From: Cornus controversa
Taxonomy: Eukaryota; Streptophyta; Magnoliopsida; Cornales; Cornaceae
Direction: 5' to 3'
NCBI GenBank assembly: GCA_026545225.1
Contig: CM048845.1
Coordinates: forward strand, 59,276,033-59,340,032
DNA length: 64,000 nucleotides
Positions 11,488 through 22,619 of this stretch are shown here, piece by piece. A program made the position numbers and the translations under genes. The notes under the pieces were generated by a model. It had not been told where the DNA came from. It ran no database searches and saw nothing but the letters and a program-made list of their open reading frames with translations. Each line of letters opens with the position of its first letter. Position 1 is the stretch's first letter.

Positions 11488-12146
11488 ATCAGCTTGTGTG
11501 TGTCTGTGTTACTTGTGTGTGGATGAACTTGTTTAGTAGTACCTCATCTTTTGTGTTTTGCTCACATGAATAAGCGTAAACTGATGGTATCATAAAGTGA
11601 CATTCACATAGCAATCTGACCTAGGAATACGAACACTTGTCCTAGAGTGTTGTGGTGGGATTGGAGACCTGGACACACTTGTCGAAAATTTGAATATTTT
11701 ATTTTTTGTATGGACACAATAATGACAAGTTTTGGACATTTTCGGAACACGGTAGAATGGTTTTGTAATTTTTTTTTTTGAAGAATGAAATTTAAAATAT
11801 ATTATAGGTTAATTAGAAAAATAATATAAAATTTAAGAAAACAAAAATAACAAACATGTAACTTGAAGCTCCAAATTAGTGATTTCATTCATGAGATATA
11901 TGAATAAAATGATAAAAAAAAATTATTATATATTTATATATAAAATAATATATTATATTATTAATTTTTGACATTGTAACGTGTTGTACCTATGTCTCGT
12001 ATTTGTATCGATGATTTCTAGAATCTGGCTACTTGGACCCTTTCATATATAGCCCACTCTTTCTGGTTGGCCACAAAGTCCATAATTAATCTCATCTACA
12101 GATTTGAAGCACCAATATAATTATCTGCTTTACAAAAAGGTGGCCC
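11488..12146. other. Upstream flank of the C45 pseudogene; nothing further seen
   Basis: This would have held the promoter of the decayed gene. It is AT-rich, with poly-T and TATATTA stretches near 11770-11980. I see no exon, RNA gene or defined repeat. Confidence 0.4.
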
Positions 12147-12162
12147 AAGTAAGCTATTCATG

Positions 12163-12327
12163 AACCCTGTGGGGTAGCTCAGGTCAGGCCTTGGGTTTGC
12201 TCCCCAATTGTCATTAGTTCGAGTCTCCTCAGAGCCACTGGAGGCTTGCTCGATCGTTAACTTCAGGACCTCGTGAGATTAGTTGAGGTGCGCGCAAGCT
12301 GGCCCGGACACCCATGAAGAAAAAAAG
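12163..12327 (+). mobile_element. tRNA-derived SINE
   Basis: A 165-bp insert with a perfect 16-bp target duplication AAGTAAGCTATTCATG at 12147-12162 and 12328-12343. The head resembles a tRNA: an A-box-like TAGCTCAGGTCAGG near 12175 and a B-box-like AGTTCGAGTCTC near 12216, as used by RNA polymerase III. It ends in an A-rich tail (GAAGAAAAAAAG). The intact duplication suggests a fairly young insertion. Au-SINE-like by appearance. Confidence 0.88.
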
Positions 12328-12343
12328 AAGTAAGCTATTCATG

Positions 12344-14348
12344 CTCCATTTCTCAATGCATGCAACTTACAATGGGAAACCAATAGCATTGCCCTTTGGG
12401 AATTAGGTTGTTATTGATTCAAATTATCTCTTTTGAGTTTCACATGACCTTTAGATTCTACTAAATCACTCTTCTAATTCAATAGGGCTATAGTAAGAGC
12501 TCTTTTTGTTGCTTCCACAACACCTTCACAAGGGTTTTCAATTGGTAATACAAAAGCATGAATCCAGGCTATTTTCAATCGCAATTTTGGGAAGATAGGG
12601 GAAGTTTATTGAAAAAAATTATACATGGGTCGGAAAAATGATAAAAAAAAAATGTTTATGGTCATATGTCTTCAAATCCTTAATAATTCTATGACAACTA
12701 GCTAGATTTATAATAACTAAGCTATATTCGGCTGTGTGGAATTGGAGCCACGGAATTAAAATTGAAAAAAAATTATTCCAATTCCAAGACACCAATATTT
12801 CCACACAACCGAACATAGCTTAAAATGTTTTGATTTAAACTAATTTTTCTTCAATTCCATACTACTGAACATAGCGCTTTTTTTGGGAAAAAAAAATTGT
12901 TAATAAAATTCTCTTAATCATTAACAAAATTCTCTAATTCCACCAATTTCAATTTCAATTTCAAAGCCCCAATTCTGCGCACTACACCTTATTACTTTTA
13001 CAAATCCAAGAAGTTATGTGGACACCCCGTGTCAATCTAGTAATCAAAGCCTATTGCATATAACAAACTGTATAAATGAGGTATAAGTATACACAAGAAG
13101 GGCTAGGCCCATTGTTTTAGACAAACAGAACAAGGCCCAAACTGTCAAAAGATCTAACTAGTTTGGCCCAATCAATATTTACAAATTATAACTTGCTTAG
13201 ACCCAACTTAGGCCCATTCACTTGTAAACATATATATGCTACTCACAAATGTGTTATGCACTTCGACAAATTTTATCAATACTTTTCATAAACATAATAG
13301 ATAGCTATATAAATGTAAAATTTCAAAGTCCTAATTTTTTTTTTTCAAGATTTCTGATGCATTAGTCCATTGATTATTCATTAATCACTTTAGTTAATCT
13401 TTTTCTAAGTTAATGATGAATTAGATCAAAGTCTAGGCGTTTGCCAAACTAGCTACTAGACTATTCCGATGCTTTGATTAAAAAAAAAAGAAAAAAAAAA
13501 GTTCTTGCCATTAATGGCTTCTTACTTCTATATTAGTGGCAAATTTTGAGGAATTGTTGTATATATCTTCAAATGGACAGATTGATAGGATAATTATGTC
13601 ATGACGGACCTACCTTGCTTAGTAGAGCGTCCATAATAAGTAGATAAGATGAACATTAGAAACCAAGTGAGTTCCTCGAAGAGGGACTGACCTTCATTAG
13701 TTCATGAGTTTGAGTTTTTAATTTTTGTTAATTTTTTTTTGGGTTTGGAGAATTGGGGTTGCTTTCAACCCGTTCTCATTATGTGATTCATGTGTGGGTT
13801 TGATTTTTTTTTTCCCGGTAATTTTCATGAGTTTACGGTTATGTACTTATTGTTGTAGTGTTCCAGTTCATGTTACGGGGCTGCTGGAGTTGGCTATTGT
13901 AGGATATGCCTTGTAAATAGAGATGTATTTAGATTTTTCTTCTTCTTTTTCCTTTTTAAAGTATTTATTGTATGAAAGAAAATTCAAAAGTGATCATTTT
14001 TGTTTATTATGGTAGTTGATTTTTTTATTTATGGTTGTGCAAAGTGCCCACCTCCCCCTCAAACAATTTTATGGGTCGGTCATTATACATGAGAAAACAA
14101 TATAATACGAACATAACATGTAGATATATACATAAACACTGATGATCGAAACACACATAAGAAGGCTAGCTTCAGTGCCCAAGTTCACCCATGCATGCTT
14201 CTTTTTTTTGGCCATTTAAGAGGTTATTATGCAGTGTGATCCTCACTTATCGAAATGTTAGGAGTGAATATTTGATATTATTTATAATTATAAAGTGATT
14301 GTTCTCATCAGGCATTATGACAGTTTGCAGTCTAAAATTTTATCACTA
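12344..14348. other. Gene-free AT-rich DNA with small MITEs
   Basis: No coding or RNA gene recognised. It holds a Tourist-like MITE at 12721-12820 and, at about 12849-12872, what looks like the right end of a further copy (ACTACTGAACATAGC). Poly-A and poly-T runs are common. Short open frames here carry no recognisable motif. Confidence 0.45.
12721..12820. mobile_element. Tourist-like MITE, copy 2
   Basis: A 100-bp sequence with inverted ends: GCTATATTCGGCTGTGTGGA at the left and the complement of GCTATGTTCGGTTGTGTGGA at the right, flanked by TAA on both sides (12718-12720 and 12821-12823). Same family as 981-1095. Confidence 0.7.
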
Positions 14349-14419
14349 TACCAAAGCTATAGAGGGTCCCTACTTAATTTTGTCATATAGAGCAAAATAT
14401 TTGTGTGAAAATTCAAGAT

Positions 14420-14474
<55 letters not shown>

Positions 14475-14860
14475 TACCTCTAATAGTCCAATTTGCCACC
14501 AAAGCTATGGCCCCTACTTAATTTGTCGTATAGAGCAAAATATTTGTGGGAAAATTCAAGATCATGGTTGATGGTACCTCTAATAGTCCAATTAATTTAC
14601 TACGGATCCAAACACTTGAAAATTCAAGATCGTGGTTGATGGTACCTCTAATAGTCCAATTAATTTACTACGGATCCTCTAATAGTCCAATTAATTTACT
14701 ACGGATCCAAACACTTGAATTCAAGATCATGGTTGATGGTACCTCTAATAGTCCAAGTAATTTACTACGGATCCAAACACTTGAAAATTCAAGATCATGG
14801 TTGATGGTACCTCTAATAGTCCAATTAATTTACTACGGATCCAAACACTTGACAATATTG
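14349..14860 (+). repeat. Compound minisatellite (67-bp and about 147-bp periods) with a TA run
   Basis: A 67-bp unit holding TGATGGTACCTCTAATAGTCC and TTTACTACGGATCCAAACAC recurs about four and a half times from 14564 on, with one shortened unit near 14678. A longer unit starting near CCAAAGCTAT occurs at about 14352 and 14500. A (TA)n run of about 50 bp at 14423-14473 interrupts it. The open frame through the array just translates the repeat and is not a gene. Confidence 0.9.
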
Positions 14861-14924
14861 GCTGATTCTCCCGCAATGACATAACCTCTTCAGAGAAGTT
14901 GAAAAGGACTATTAGAGACGTTGA

Positions 14925-14935
14925 AATAGTCACTT

Positions 14936-14997
<62 letters not shown>

Positions 14998-15008
14998 AAG
15001 TGACTATT
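14925..15008. repeat. Fold-back with a (CA)n(TA)n loop
   Basis: Perfect 14-bp arms AATAGTCACTTCAC (14925-14938) and GTGAAGTGACTATT (14995-15008) flank a CA run followed by a TA run. The next segment to the left, GGACTATTAGAG, is the complement of the CTCTAATAGTCC core of the adjacent minisatellite, so the array is flanked by inverted copies of its own sequence. Confidence 0.8.
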
Positions 15009-15178
15009 ATATATATAATCCATTTACTTTTTGTTTTCTAAAATTGACAGTCATAACTTCAGTGCATTTTAATTGTATAATAACTAAGAGAGCTATTAGA
15101 AATTAGATTATTCTGTTTCCATTAGAGATTTTCCTCCTAAAAGTGTTCTATGTAATCACAATCAGAGATTCACACAAC

Positions 15179-15182
<4 letters not shown>

Positions 15183-15211
<29 letters not shown>
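15183..15211. repeat. (TA)n microsatellite
   Basis: A plain TA dinucleotide run. Similar TA runs occur at 6019-6052 (inside element B) and 20621-20642. Confidence 0.95.
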
Positions 15212-15214
<3 letters not shown>

Positions 15215-15215
15215 C

Positions 15216-16678
15216 AGATGGGTTGAAACATATTGGTCCCAGGGAATAAAGAAGACTAAAGCTTTATGAATCAATAATGACAAAAAGCTAATGTCACTTG
15301 TGTTTGCTAAAGATGGAGCACAGTGCTAGTGAGCTTTTGGATTTTTGAGAAAAGGGACTCTTAAAGCTTGTATCCATATTTAGCATAATGCAAGCTAATA
15401 TAGACAAAGTAGGAATTATTAAGTGAAGAGCAAGAGAGAGAGCACACACTTCCTAGAAGGAACAAAACACAAGTGTGGTGGGAATTGTTTTTCTCTTCAG
15501 AGATTAAGTTTTGGAATGGGAAGAACTAAGGGTGGCACCTGTCATGAGGACATAGGAAGTTGGCTATCCTTTGTTGTTGTGTATCTCTGTTGGCTGATTA
15601 TAAAGAAAGAATTCACATGCATCACATTTTTTGTTTTTCTTGTTGAGATTGTGGAGCCTAAATCACAAGTCTGATTATGTTGCCGTTTTGTGGACTCCGA
15701 TTGTATGACAACGCCTCCGATTTTTTTTAGAGATTGTCTTTTATATCCTTGGATGCTCTTATTTGTATTTAAGTCCCCTTACATTTCCGTGTTGTGTGTG
15801 AGTGATATTTTGAGATCGAGACAATCGAATTTGTGAGATTTCTTGTGTGATTATTTTCTCTAGATCATTGTTCTATTCCCAACATTGCTTTCTTTCCTTA
15901 TTGGACTTTTGCATTCTGTTTTCAATGAAAAAAAATACGAAGGAGGGAAAGAGATCTTATAGCCATGTACATTTGTTTTGAGTTAATCTAAATTACCTTT
16001 ACTCCCCCAAAAAAGAAAATGAATAAATAATCATAGTAACTTTTTTATAGAGAGGAAAGGGGGATTTTTTTAAAAAAATTTCAAGTAGAAGAATTGAGAA
16101 AAAAGAATTTGAGTTATTGATTTCAGTTTGGTTGCAGAGAAATGAAAAGACAAAATATAAGGAAGTGGAAGGAAACTTTATCTTGTATTTGTTATAAAAT
16201 TATGTAAAAAAATGGAGCGTAAATGAGTTCACTAAACCTCCAACAGTAGTTTTTACATCCTCCCAAAAATTTGAGAAAATGAAAGGAAAGGAAATAAATT
16301 TAATACAATGTAATATATTCCATGCTGGCGGCATTTGCTAAATGGAAAATAGAATCATGACATTTTCAAAGCCATCACTACTAGCAACAGGGGTGCCCCA
16401 ACACCTTTTAATTGTAAGGGATCCTTTGTAGAGGGATAATGAATAATAATAAATGAGGTATATCACACACATAATATGAGAGACCTAGAATGGTGATCTC
16501 CACAAAGAGAAGTAAACAAATTGAAGGGATTAATGGTGAAGGCATGCATGTTCGTGTACCACGACAAAAAAATAATTGGATTCAAGAGTTATGTCAATCT
16601 TGGTTGCCTCTGATCTCTATCCTTTTAATGTTCAAGGGTGTTAATATTTATAGCTTATATTTTCTTAGATAATACACA
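15216..16678. other. Gene-free stretch with a likely Copia-type LTR end
   Basis: No gene recognised. Around 15,700-15,886 the sequence looks like the 3' part of a Copia LTR in plus orientation: a TTTATATCC box near 15,740, a TGTGTGTGAGTG leader and the end TTCTATTCCCAACA, which is the usual inverted end of TGTTGGGA-type LTRs. Its start and target duplication were not found. Confidence 0.35.
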
Positions 16679-17066
16679 TGATGTCCCAAATCATTCAGGG
16701 GAGAAGTTGTTAGCAATTATAAAGGGAGATGCATCCGACCTGTGTAGACGCGTTTTGAAAACTATGAGCACAGAAAGGGTGTAATGTGAACAATATCTAC
16801 ACAATGTAAGGTGGGTCCTAACATATCCTTAATTGAAAATGGGGGGTGTGAATAAGCCCATCAAGAAGGTTGATGTCTGGAAGGGATGTTGGTCCCAAGA
16901 CGGGGTAATTGTGATGTCCCACGTAGTTGGAGGGGGGGGGGGGCGCAGAAGTTGTTAGCATTTAAGGGGGATGTCTCCTACCTGTGTAGACTTTTTTCAA
17001 AACTATAAGCATGGAGAGGGTGCAACGCAAGCACTATCTACATAGCATCGGGTCGTTCCTGATAAT
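16679..17066 (+). mobile_element. TRIM-like element with two short direct terminal repeats
   Basis: Two direct copies of roughly 145-155 bp start with TGATGTCCCA (16679 and 16912) and share GAAGTTGTTAGCA, CCTGTGTAGAC and TCAAAACTAT-like blocks, ending near 16822 and 17066. About 90 bp lie between them. That layout, and the GTAGACGCGTTTTGAAAAC block seen in many plant LTRs, suits a terminal-repeat retrotransposon in miniature. No coding part; clear divergence between the repeats indicates an old copy. Confidence 0.45.
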
Positions 17067-17529
17067 ACTCGAGGGGTAAAGGCTCCTTGGTATTACCCAA
17101 AATATATGGTGTTGAGGTTATCATTATGTTAGTCGTGCTCATGTGCGATTATTGGGTCAATTCGCTCCTCTTCTCATCAAGATTCGTAGTGAAGTATTAA
17201 ATGATTTTAACTGATTATTAATGGTGGTGGCCGGGTGAACATTAAATGATGGGGATAGAACATTATATGTATTTGAGGTACTAGTAAGTCTTTCAGTCAT
17301 GGCACATGATCACTTCCCTTTGGTTAAGTCTAGTTTTCCTAAACATTTAGATAATTTTGACATCCTTCTAAGTATCCCATGGGAAGATTTTTGTGGAAGA
17401 AATCGGCCCTACTTATGCTCTCCGTCCATTACTTTTGTTCTGAAGGTTGTTCCTCGAAACACTTGGGAGGGTGCTTCGAAGTTATAGAGCACGAGGGTTT
17501 TCCCTTATGTTTTCCACAACTCTAAGACG

Positions 17530-17960
17530 ATTAGGATCCCTGGGCTTGAGTTCTTTCCTCAATATTTTTGAAGGATTATCTCAGGGTTTTCGAGACTCTC
17601 CTTGAGGTTTTTGAGAGACCTGGGAGTGCCTCGGGGTTTTGAGACTTGAGGATTGATCCTCGAGGTTTCGAGGCACCTTATAGTGTCGAGGTTTTGAGAC
17701 TCGAAAGTTTCTTCACGAGGTTTTGGGAGAACCTGAGAGCATCTTAGGGTTTTTGGACTTGTGGATTGATCCTCAAGATTTTGGTAGCCCTGAGAGTATT
17801 TTATGATTTTTGGGACCCAAGGTTCTGAGGGACCTGAGGAGGGTGTAAAGGCCTTTTGGAACTCGAGGTTTGGTATTTTCACCAACCTGTTTGCCCATGT
17901 GCTTTGAGATAGTGTGTGTTGGCTTTTATTGACTTTTTGAGAGATATTAGATATCCATGT
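17530..17960. repeat. Degenerate GAGGTTTTGAGA minisatellite
   Basis: Units around TCGAGGTTTTGAGACTCG recur with a sub-period of about 55-60 bp and a longer one of about 115 bp (GGATTGATCCTCGAGG near 17650 and GGATTGATCCTCAAGA near 17764). The minus-strand frame of 140 codons through it is a translation of the repeat. DNA from 17067 to 17529 shows nothing recognisable. Confidence 0.7.
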
Positions 17961-19860
17961 GGGCAGAGTGTGTTTTGACACCTACACTAAGTTAATTGAT
18001 TAATGGATGTATCACAATCCATGATGAATAAATATATTTGATAAATGAATATATATTTACAGAGGGATAACAAACAACTAAATAAAGAGAGGTCATGACC
18101 CTTGTCATGAGAGAATTGTCTTGATAGTATTTCTTATTTTTTGCTTTAGTGTTTTTTTTCTGAAAATTTAACCATGATATACTTTTTGGTTTATGGTTAT
18201 TGTAGAATAAATTTCTTCAACTTTGGTCCCTAATATCTAATTTGCATTAACAAACACAATCTTGCTTATAAAGAATTAATTTCTTGTTTTCTCTCTTTCC
18301 TAGAAAATAAACATTTTTTGTCTTGACCATATAAGTTTTTTTTTTTTAAAACAGAACCCTTCCAACCACCAACTATTTGAATTTATGATTGCAAGGTAAA
18401 TAGCTAGAAGGATATCACCTTACAAAATTTATTCTCAAATTGAAAAAAAAAAAAAGGACTAATTCCTTTTTTTCCTCCTAAATTTCCTATAATAAAGGGA
18501 TATGATCACCTTCCTTCCTTTAGAACTATTTGTTTTTTTTTTCCTATCTAGGACTCTCAAACAAACTGATAGGGTTTTAATTAATTATGTTTAACATTGT
18601 GTGCTCCATCATCGGTTAAGACTATTAATTACCAATTTGCTCTTATTAGATGTCATGATAGATAAAAGGTCTTGCTTTTTATCATATGCATGTGCAATTG
18701 CATCGGGAAAATAAAAAATCATTTACCGCAATTTCTTGCTCTCTATTTTTTCATTTACCAAAAAATAAAAATAAAAAATCATCTAACCGCAATTTCCCAA
18801 TGCAATATTTTTTGGGTAACCGAAATGTTCGGAACTTTGCTGAGTGTTTGGGATTTTGTCCAAACAAAGTCCCGAACACTCTGATTATGTAAATAAAATT
18901 GCATTGGAGTGGTAAATGTAAAATAATGAAAATTTTTGTTTGAAGAAGAATTTTTTTTTTTTTTTTTTATTGATTCCTACCTCTGAGGATTAATGATATT
19001 TGATGTTTTGGAAAAAAAAAAAAAATGGTCCAAGTAGTTCCCATGCATAGTGAAACCAAAAACTCTGTTGGTCAAGAAAATTGAGAGAGAGTATTACTAA
19101 TCTTAGGGCAAAGTTACATTTCAATAAATAAATAAAAATCCTAGGGCAAAGGCCTATCTAGACCGAAAAGCACAGCTACTGCCCTAGTCAAGAAGCATAA
19201 AAACACTCAGACAAATACACATAGAAAGAGAAACATTACTCTAAGGCAACATGCATGAACCCTAAGTTTTGCCTCCAACTCACAGATATTCATAATCCAT
19301 AAATATGCTTCCTTACACAATCCAAACAAAGGTACAAAAACATGACCTTGGTCATTCATATATATATATATATGAAACAACCAAATGAAGCAAATTAATG
19401 GGGTTACAGATTTACAGTCCACTATACCAACAATACATGTATATTCATGGGAAGGTCAGAAACCCAATACACAGACTTGTAGATCACAATTAAACAAAAC
19501 AAAACAAAGTGAAAGATCACCTGGACGTTTTCCCTGAACTGTCAGATATATGTGTATGTATATATATATATATAGTAGGAGTCTCAGATGAGGATATTTC
19601 GTAAATTGCACCTTCTGATAGATATGTCTTGGGAATTTGTTACAGCAATTGGGCTGTGAGGCCTTTCCCTCATGTGTTGTCCTTCAATTCAAATCAGCAT
19701 TAAAAAAAAAATCAGTACTCTTTCCAATCTGAATTCAGCTGCTCACACAGCACTGAAAAACAATGAATATTATAAGCTTAGACTGTTAAACAAAGATCAT
19801 TAACACTTAATATAGTAGCACTGAAAAACCTTAATAAAGAATCCCACTTTGATCTCATGT
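17961..19860. other. Gene-free AT-rich DNA
   Basis: No exon or RNA gene recognised. There is a small direct duplication near 18709 and 18770 (AAAAAATCAT..TAACCGCAATTTC) and an imperfect inverted pair near 18822-18884 (GTTCGGAACTTTG against CAAAGTCCCGAAC). The right part may be transcribed as the tail of the MIR319 primary transcript, but nothing shows this directly. Confidence 0.35.
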
Positions 19861-19972
19861 TAAACATCACAGCTTTTAAGTAGCAAAACTAACCCTAGCC
19901 AGTTGAAAACTTGGAAGTAGAAATTATCTAACAAATATGAGAAAGAGAGGCTAAAAATTACTTTGCATATAA

Positions 19973-20340
19973 GTGCTTACTTTGTTGGTTTGATGTGTGC
20001 GTGTGTGTGTGTGGAGAGAGAGAGAGAAGGAGAGAGGGATCACAGCTTTTGCTACACAAATATGAGAAAGAGGGACTAAAGATCCATGCAAAACAAAAAC
20101 AAAAATTACATTGCATATATATAAATGCTTACTTTGTTGGTTTGATGTGTGTGTGTGTAGAGAGAGAGGGAGGGGGAGGGATCACAGCTTTTAAGTAGCA
20201 AAACTAAAGTAGAAATTATCAAACAAATATGAGAAAGAGAGGCTAAAGAATGCTTACTTTGTTGGTTTGCTCTCTGTCTGTGTGTGTCTGTGTGTGTGTG
20301 TGGGGGGGGGGGGGGGGGGGGGGGTGGGGGGGGGATTAGA
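19973..20340. repeat. Tandem duplication with GT, GA and poly-G tracts beside MIR319
   Basis: The block GCTTACTTTGTTGGTTTG recurs near 19975, 20127 and 20250, and ATCACAGCTTTTAAGTAG-like blocks recur near 19867, 20040 and 20181, giving units of about 123-154 bp, each with a (GT)n(GA)n tract. The last ends in a long G run at about 20302-20335. It lies just 3' of the MIR319 hairpin in transcript sense. Confidence 0.8.
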
Positions 20341-20370
20341 GAGCATCTATACAAGGTTTTTTTTTAAAAA

Positions 20371-20570
20371 GGCTGTGGATGAGATAACAGAGGGAGCTCC
20401 CTTCAGTCCAAGTACAGGTAGCTTAAGATTCAATTTGTCTCCCGCGCCATTCACTCATTTACTGAGTATAAATCCTATGCATTAACTCAGTATTTGGATG
20501 AATGAGTCGGCAGCTAATTAAATCTTAGTGCCACCCATGAGTGGACTAAAGAGAGCTCTCTCTAATAGCC
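20371..20570 (-). ncRNA. MIR319: MIR319 precursor hairpin
   Basis: Read on the minus strand this 200-nt stretch folds into a long hairpin. The 3' arm carries the mature miR319; the 5' arm at 20539-20558 carries the partner strand (GAGCTCTCTTTAGTCCACTC), which pairs with it with few mismatches and G-U pairs. Above it, an upper stem is visible: ACTCATTCATCC and ATACTGAGT on one side pair with ATGAGTGAATGG and ACTCAGTA on the other. A mature sequence on the 3' arm of an extended two-tier stem is the known form of miR159/miR319 precursors, which are cut from loop to base by DCL1. Known targets are TCP (and some MYB) mRNAs controlling leaf growth. The hairpin appears intact. Confidence 0.93.
20391..20411 (-). 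ncRNA. miR319: Mature miR319
   Basis: The 21 nt begin TTGGACTGAAG and end GGGAGCTCCCT, matching the mature miR319a/b of plants as I remember it. The differences from miR159 (ACTGAAGG rather than ATTGAAGG, and the CTCCCT end) favour miR319. Confidence 0.93.
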
Positions 20571-20910
20571 ATTGATCGCAAAACCTAAAATAGAAAATTA
20601 ATCTATATAAACAGATCTATATATATATATATATATATATATGCAACTTCCATATGGAAAAAAAGTGCATGAATGTCACTTGTAAAACCCTACAGAAAAT
20701 CAAACCCAACATCTTTGCATGATCATGAGAACTCCACTGTCAAATGTAAGAAACCAAGAACCCTAGAAGCTGTGTGTGTGTGAGAGAGAGAGAAAGAGAG
20801 GGAGAGAGAGAGAGAGAGAGGTGAATAATATTGGGGAGTTGAAGACTCTAAAGTTTCAACTATCACTCAACTCAAGCAGCTCATGGGATGTCTAAGTGGA
20901 ACAATATTGG

Positions 20911-20920
20911 CTTTATATAG
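20911..20920 (-). promoter_or_regulatory. Likely TATA box of MIR319
   Basis: CTATATAAAG on the minus strand lies about 340 nt upstream of the hairpin. Transcription would start near 20880 and give a leader rich in CT repeats (20779-20820 is a GA run on the plus strand). Plant MIR genes are pol II genes with TATA boxes at such distances. The call is by position and sequence only. Confidence 0.6.
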
Positions 20921-20939
20921 CAATGAGAAAGCCAGTGAT

Positions 20940-21944
20940 TAGACAACATTGTGGTTAAAATATGTTTGTAAGGAACAAAATGAAAGCTGAGTTATTCATA
21001 TGCACAGTACACTCCTTCAAATCTTATTGCATTTTTGAAAGCCCATTACTTCGAATATGCTCATAAACTTTTACATATTAAAATTTTAATACAGAATATA
21101 TATATATAGATGATGATAAGCATGTACTATACTGGAACTCAACCACTTACTACGATTACATAATATATATTGGATTAACACAGAGATCTCTTGCTAATTT
21201 GATTAATATATAATGATAAATCAAACACTTTAAAGCACAGGAGTATCAAAAACTCCTACTAAATATATTATCATCTTTTTTCCTGCAGATACATACAGTG
21301 GATATACCTATCTATGGATCAGTCCCAAAATGCTGATTTTTGAAACTTTTGTAAAGATGCTACTGAAACCCTAGAGATTCCACTGGAAAAAAAAACCCAT
21401 TATTTATCTTTCTAGGGTTTCCATTTAGGATAAGTATGACACACTTTAACCCTAGCTAATTTCACAAATTTTTAATAGCTTTAGGGTATGTCATTATATT
21501 ATTCAACTCTATATTTTTTTCTATCTAAAAACTACTACTTATTGTTTCATTGCTTCGATTGATCAGTACTCCATTAATATCATAGACGCGTTTGTTTCAC
21601 TCCATGGACTATGTTATCCATGATACATTATAAGTACTGAATTAAGCAACCAGTGTACACAAGTATTAAAGTACAAACCATATATATATATATATATATT
21701 ATCATACTTGTGCATATCTGGGCTGATCGAGCTGACTGATGAGCCTAATGTATAAGTTTGCATTGCCACAAACTTCTTAATCATATAATTAAGAGGTCGC
21801 TTCACAACAAAAACAATTACAATTGGGTTGTTCGACAACACAATTCAAATTAAGTGTTTATTAGTACATGCGTTGAATATCACTTAAAAATATTAGTATC
21901 ACAAAATTTTAAGTGAGAGTGACTTCACTTATCACTAGATCACT
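20940..21944. other. Upstream region of MIR319; no gene seen
   Basis: AT-rich DNA that should contain the MIR319 promoter region. TATA runs occur near 21095-21105 and 21680-21699. No coding sequence or defined repeat was recognised. Confidence 0.4.
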
Positions 21945-22440
21945 ATCATCATCCACATATAATTCTTTTTTTCACTCATTTCTATCATAAGTCATATCTT
22001 CCACTGGATTTATTTATTTTTTAGTCATTTCTTAGTTATCACTCCTCATGTTAGTGTTGGTCTATCTCTTTGTCTCTTGTCAATCTCCTTCTCCTCATGT
22101 GTGCATCTATATGTCGGCGTTGAATATATTCATACCACCTAAATTTACTCTCTCTTATTTTCTCTCTAATAAGCATTACGCCTAATTTCTCCCTTATCCT
22201 TCGAATATTAATCATATCATGTATTTTTTCTAATTATTCGTAACATTCATCTTAACATCCACATTTTCGCTGCATGAATGTGTTGTTGGTGTTTCTTTTT
22301 TAATACTCAACATTTCATGTCTCCATATAACATAGTCGGTCTAATCATTATTTTATATACTTTCTCTTTTAATTTATTTGGTATTCATTTAGCACTAGCG
22401 TTCCTTCACTTATCACTAAATGTTAAAGTTCTAAAATCCA
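21945..22440 (-). mobile_element. RTE-type LINE relic (3' end of the reverse transcriptase ORF)
   Basis: Translated in changing minus-strand frames, the segment gives the end of a plant RTE-clade LINE protein in correct order: KLKEKVYKIMIRPTMLYGD (22420-22320), then KMWMLR (near 22250), then SKFRWYEYIQRRHIDA (near 22150-22100), RPTLT (near 22050) and EDMTYDRNE..KKRI (near 21990-21950). These match the family blocks MLYGAECW, MRMLRWMCG, LRWFGHVQRRP and LDRNEW. Several stops and frame changes interrupt it (for example TGA where the family has Trp in MLRW), so it is long dead. Its 5' part and any tail were not found. Confidence 0.82.
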
Positions 22441-22619
22441 AAAAAAAGAAGAAAAAAAATCTCAATTTAAAATTACTACTTCAAATTTCAGCACTAATTT
22501 TTTTACTTTTTAGTATCTAATTTTCGGTTTATGAAGATTTGTGGTCGCAAGTACACAATGTTTACAAAGTAAACAACTCGACTATATTTCCTATTTGTGT
22601 CATTTTGGTAAAAGAAGTA

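Noticed and set aside
14546-14884. Repeat protein of 112 codons (LIYYGSSNSPINLLRIQTL repeats)
   Set aside because: It is a 67-bp minisatellite read in frame; no start context, introns or conserved domain.
20106-20354. Pro-rich minus-strand frame next to MIR319
   Set aside because: The Pro run comes from the poly-G tract and the rest from GT/GA repeats.
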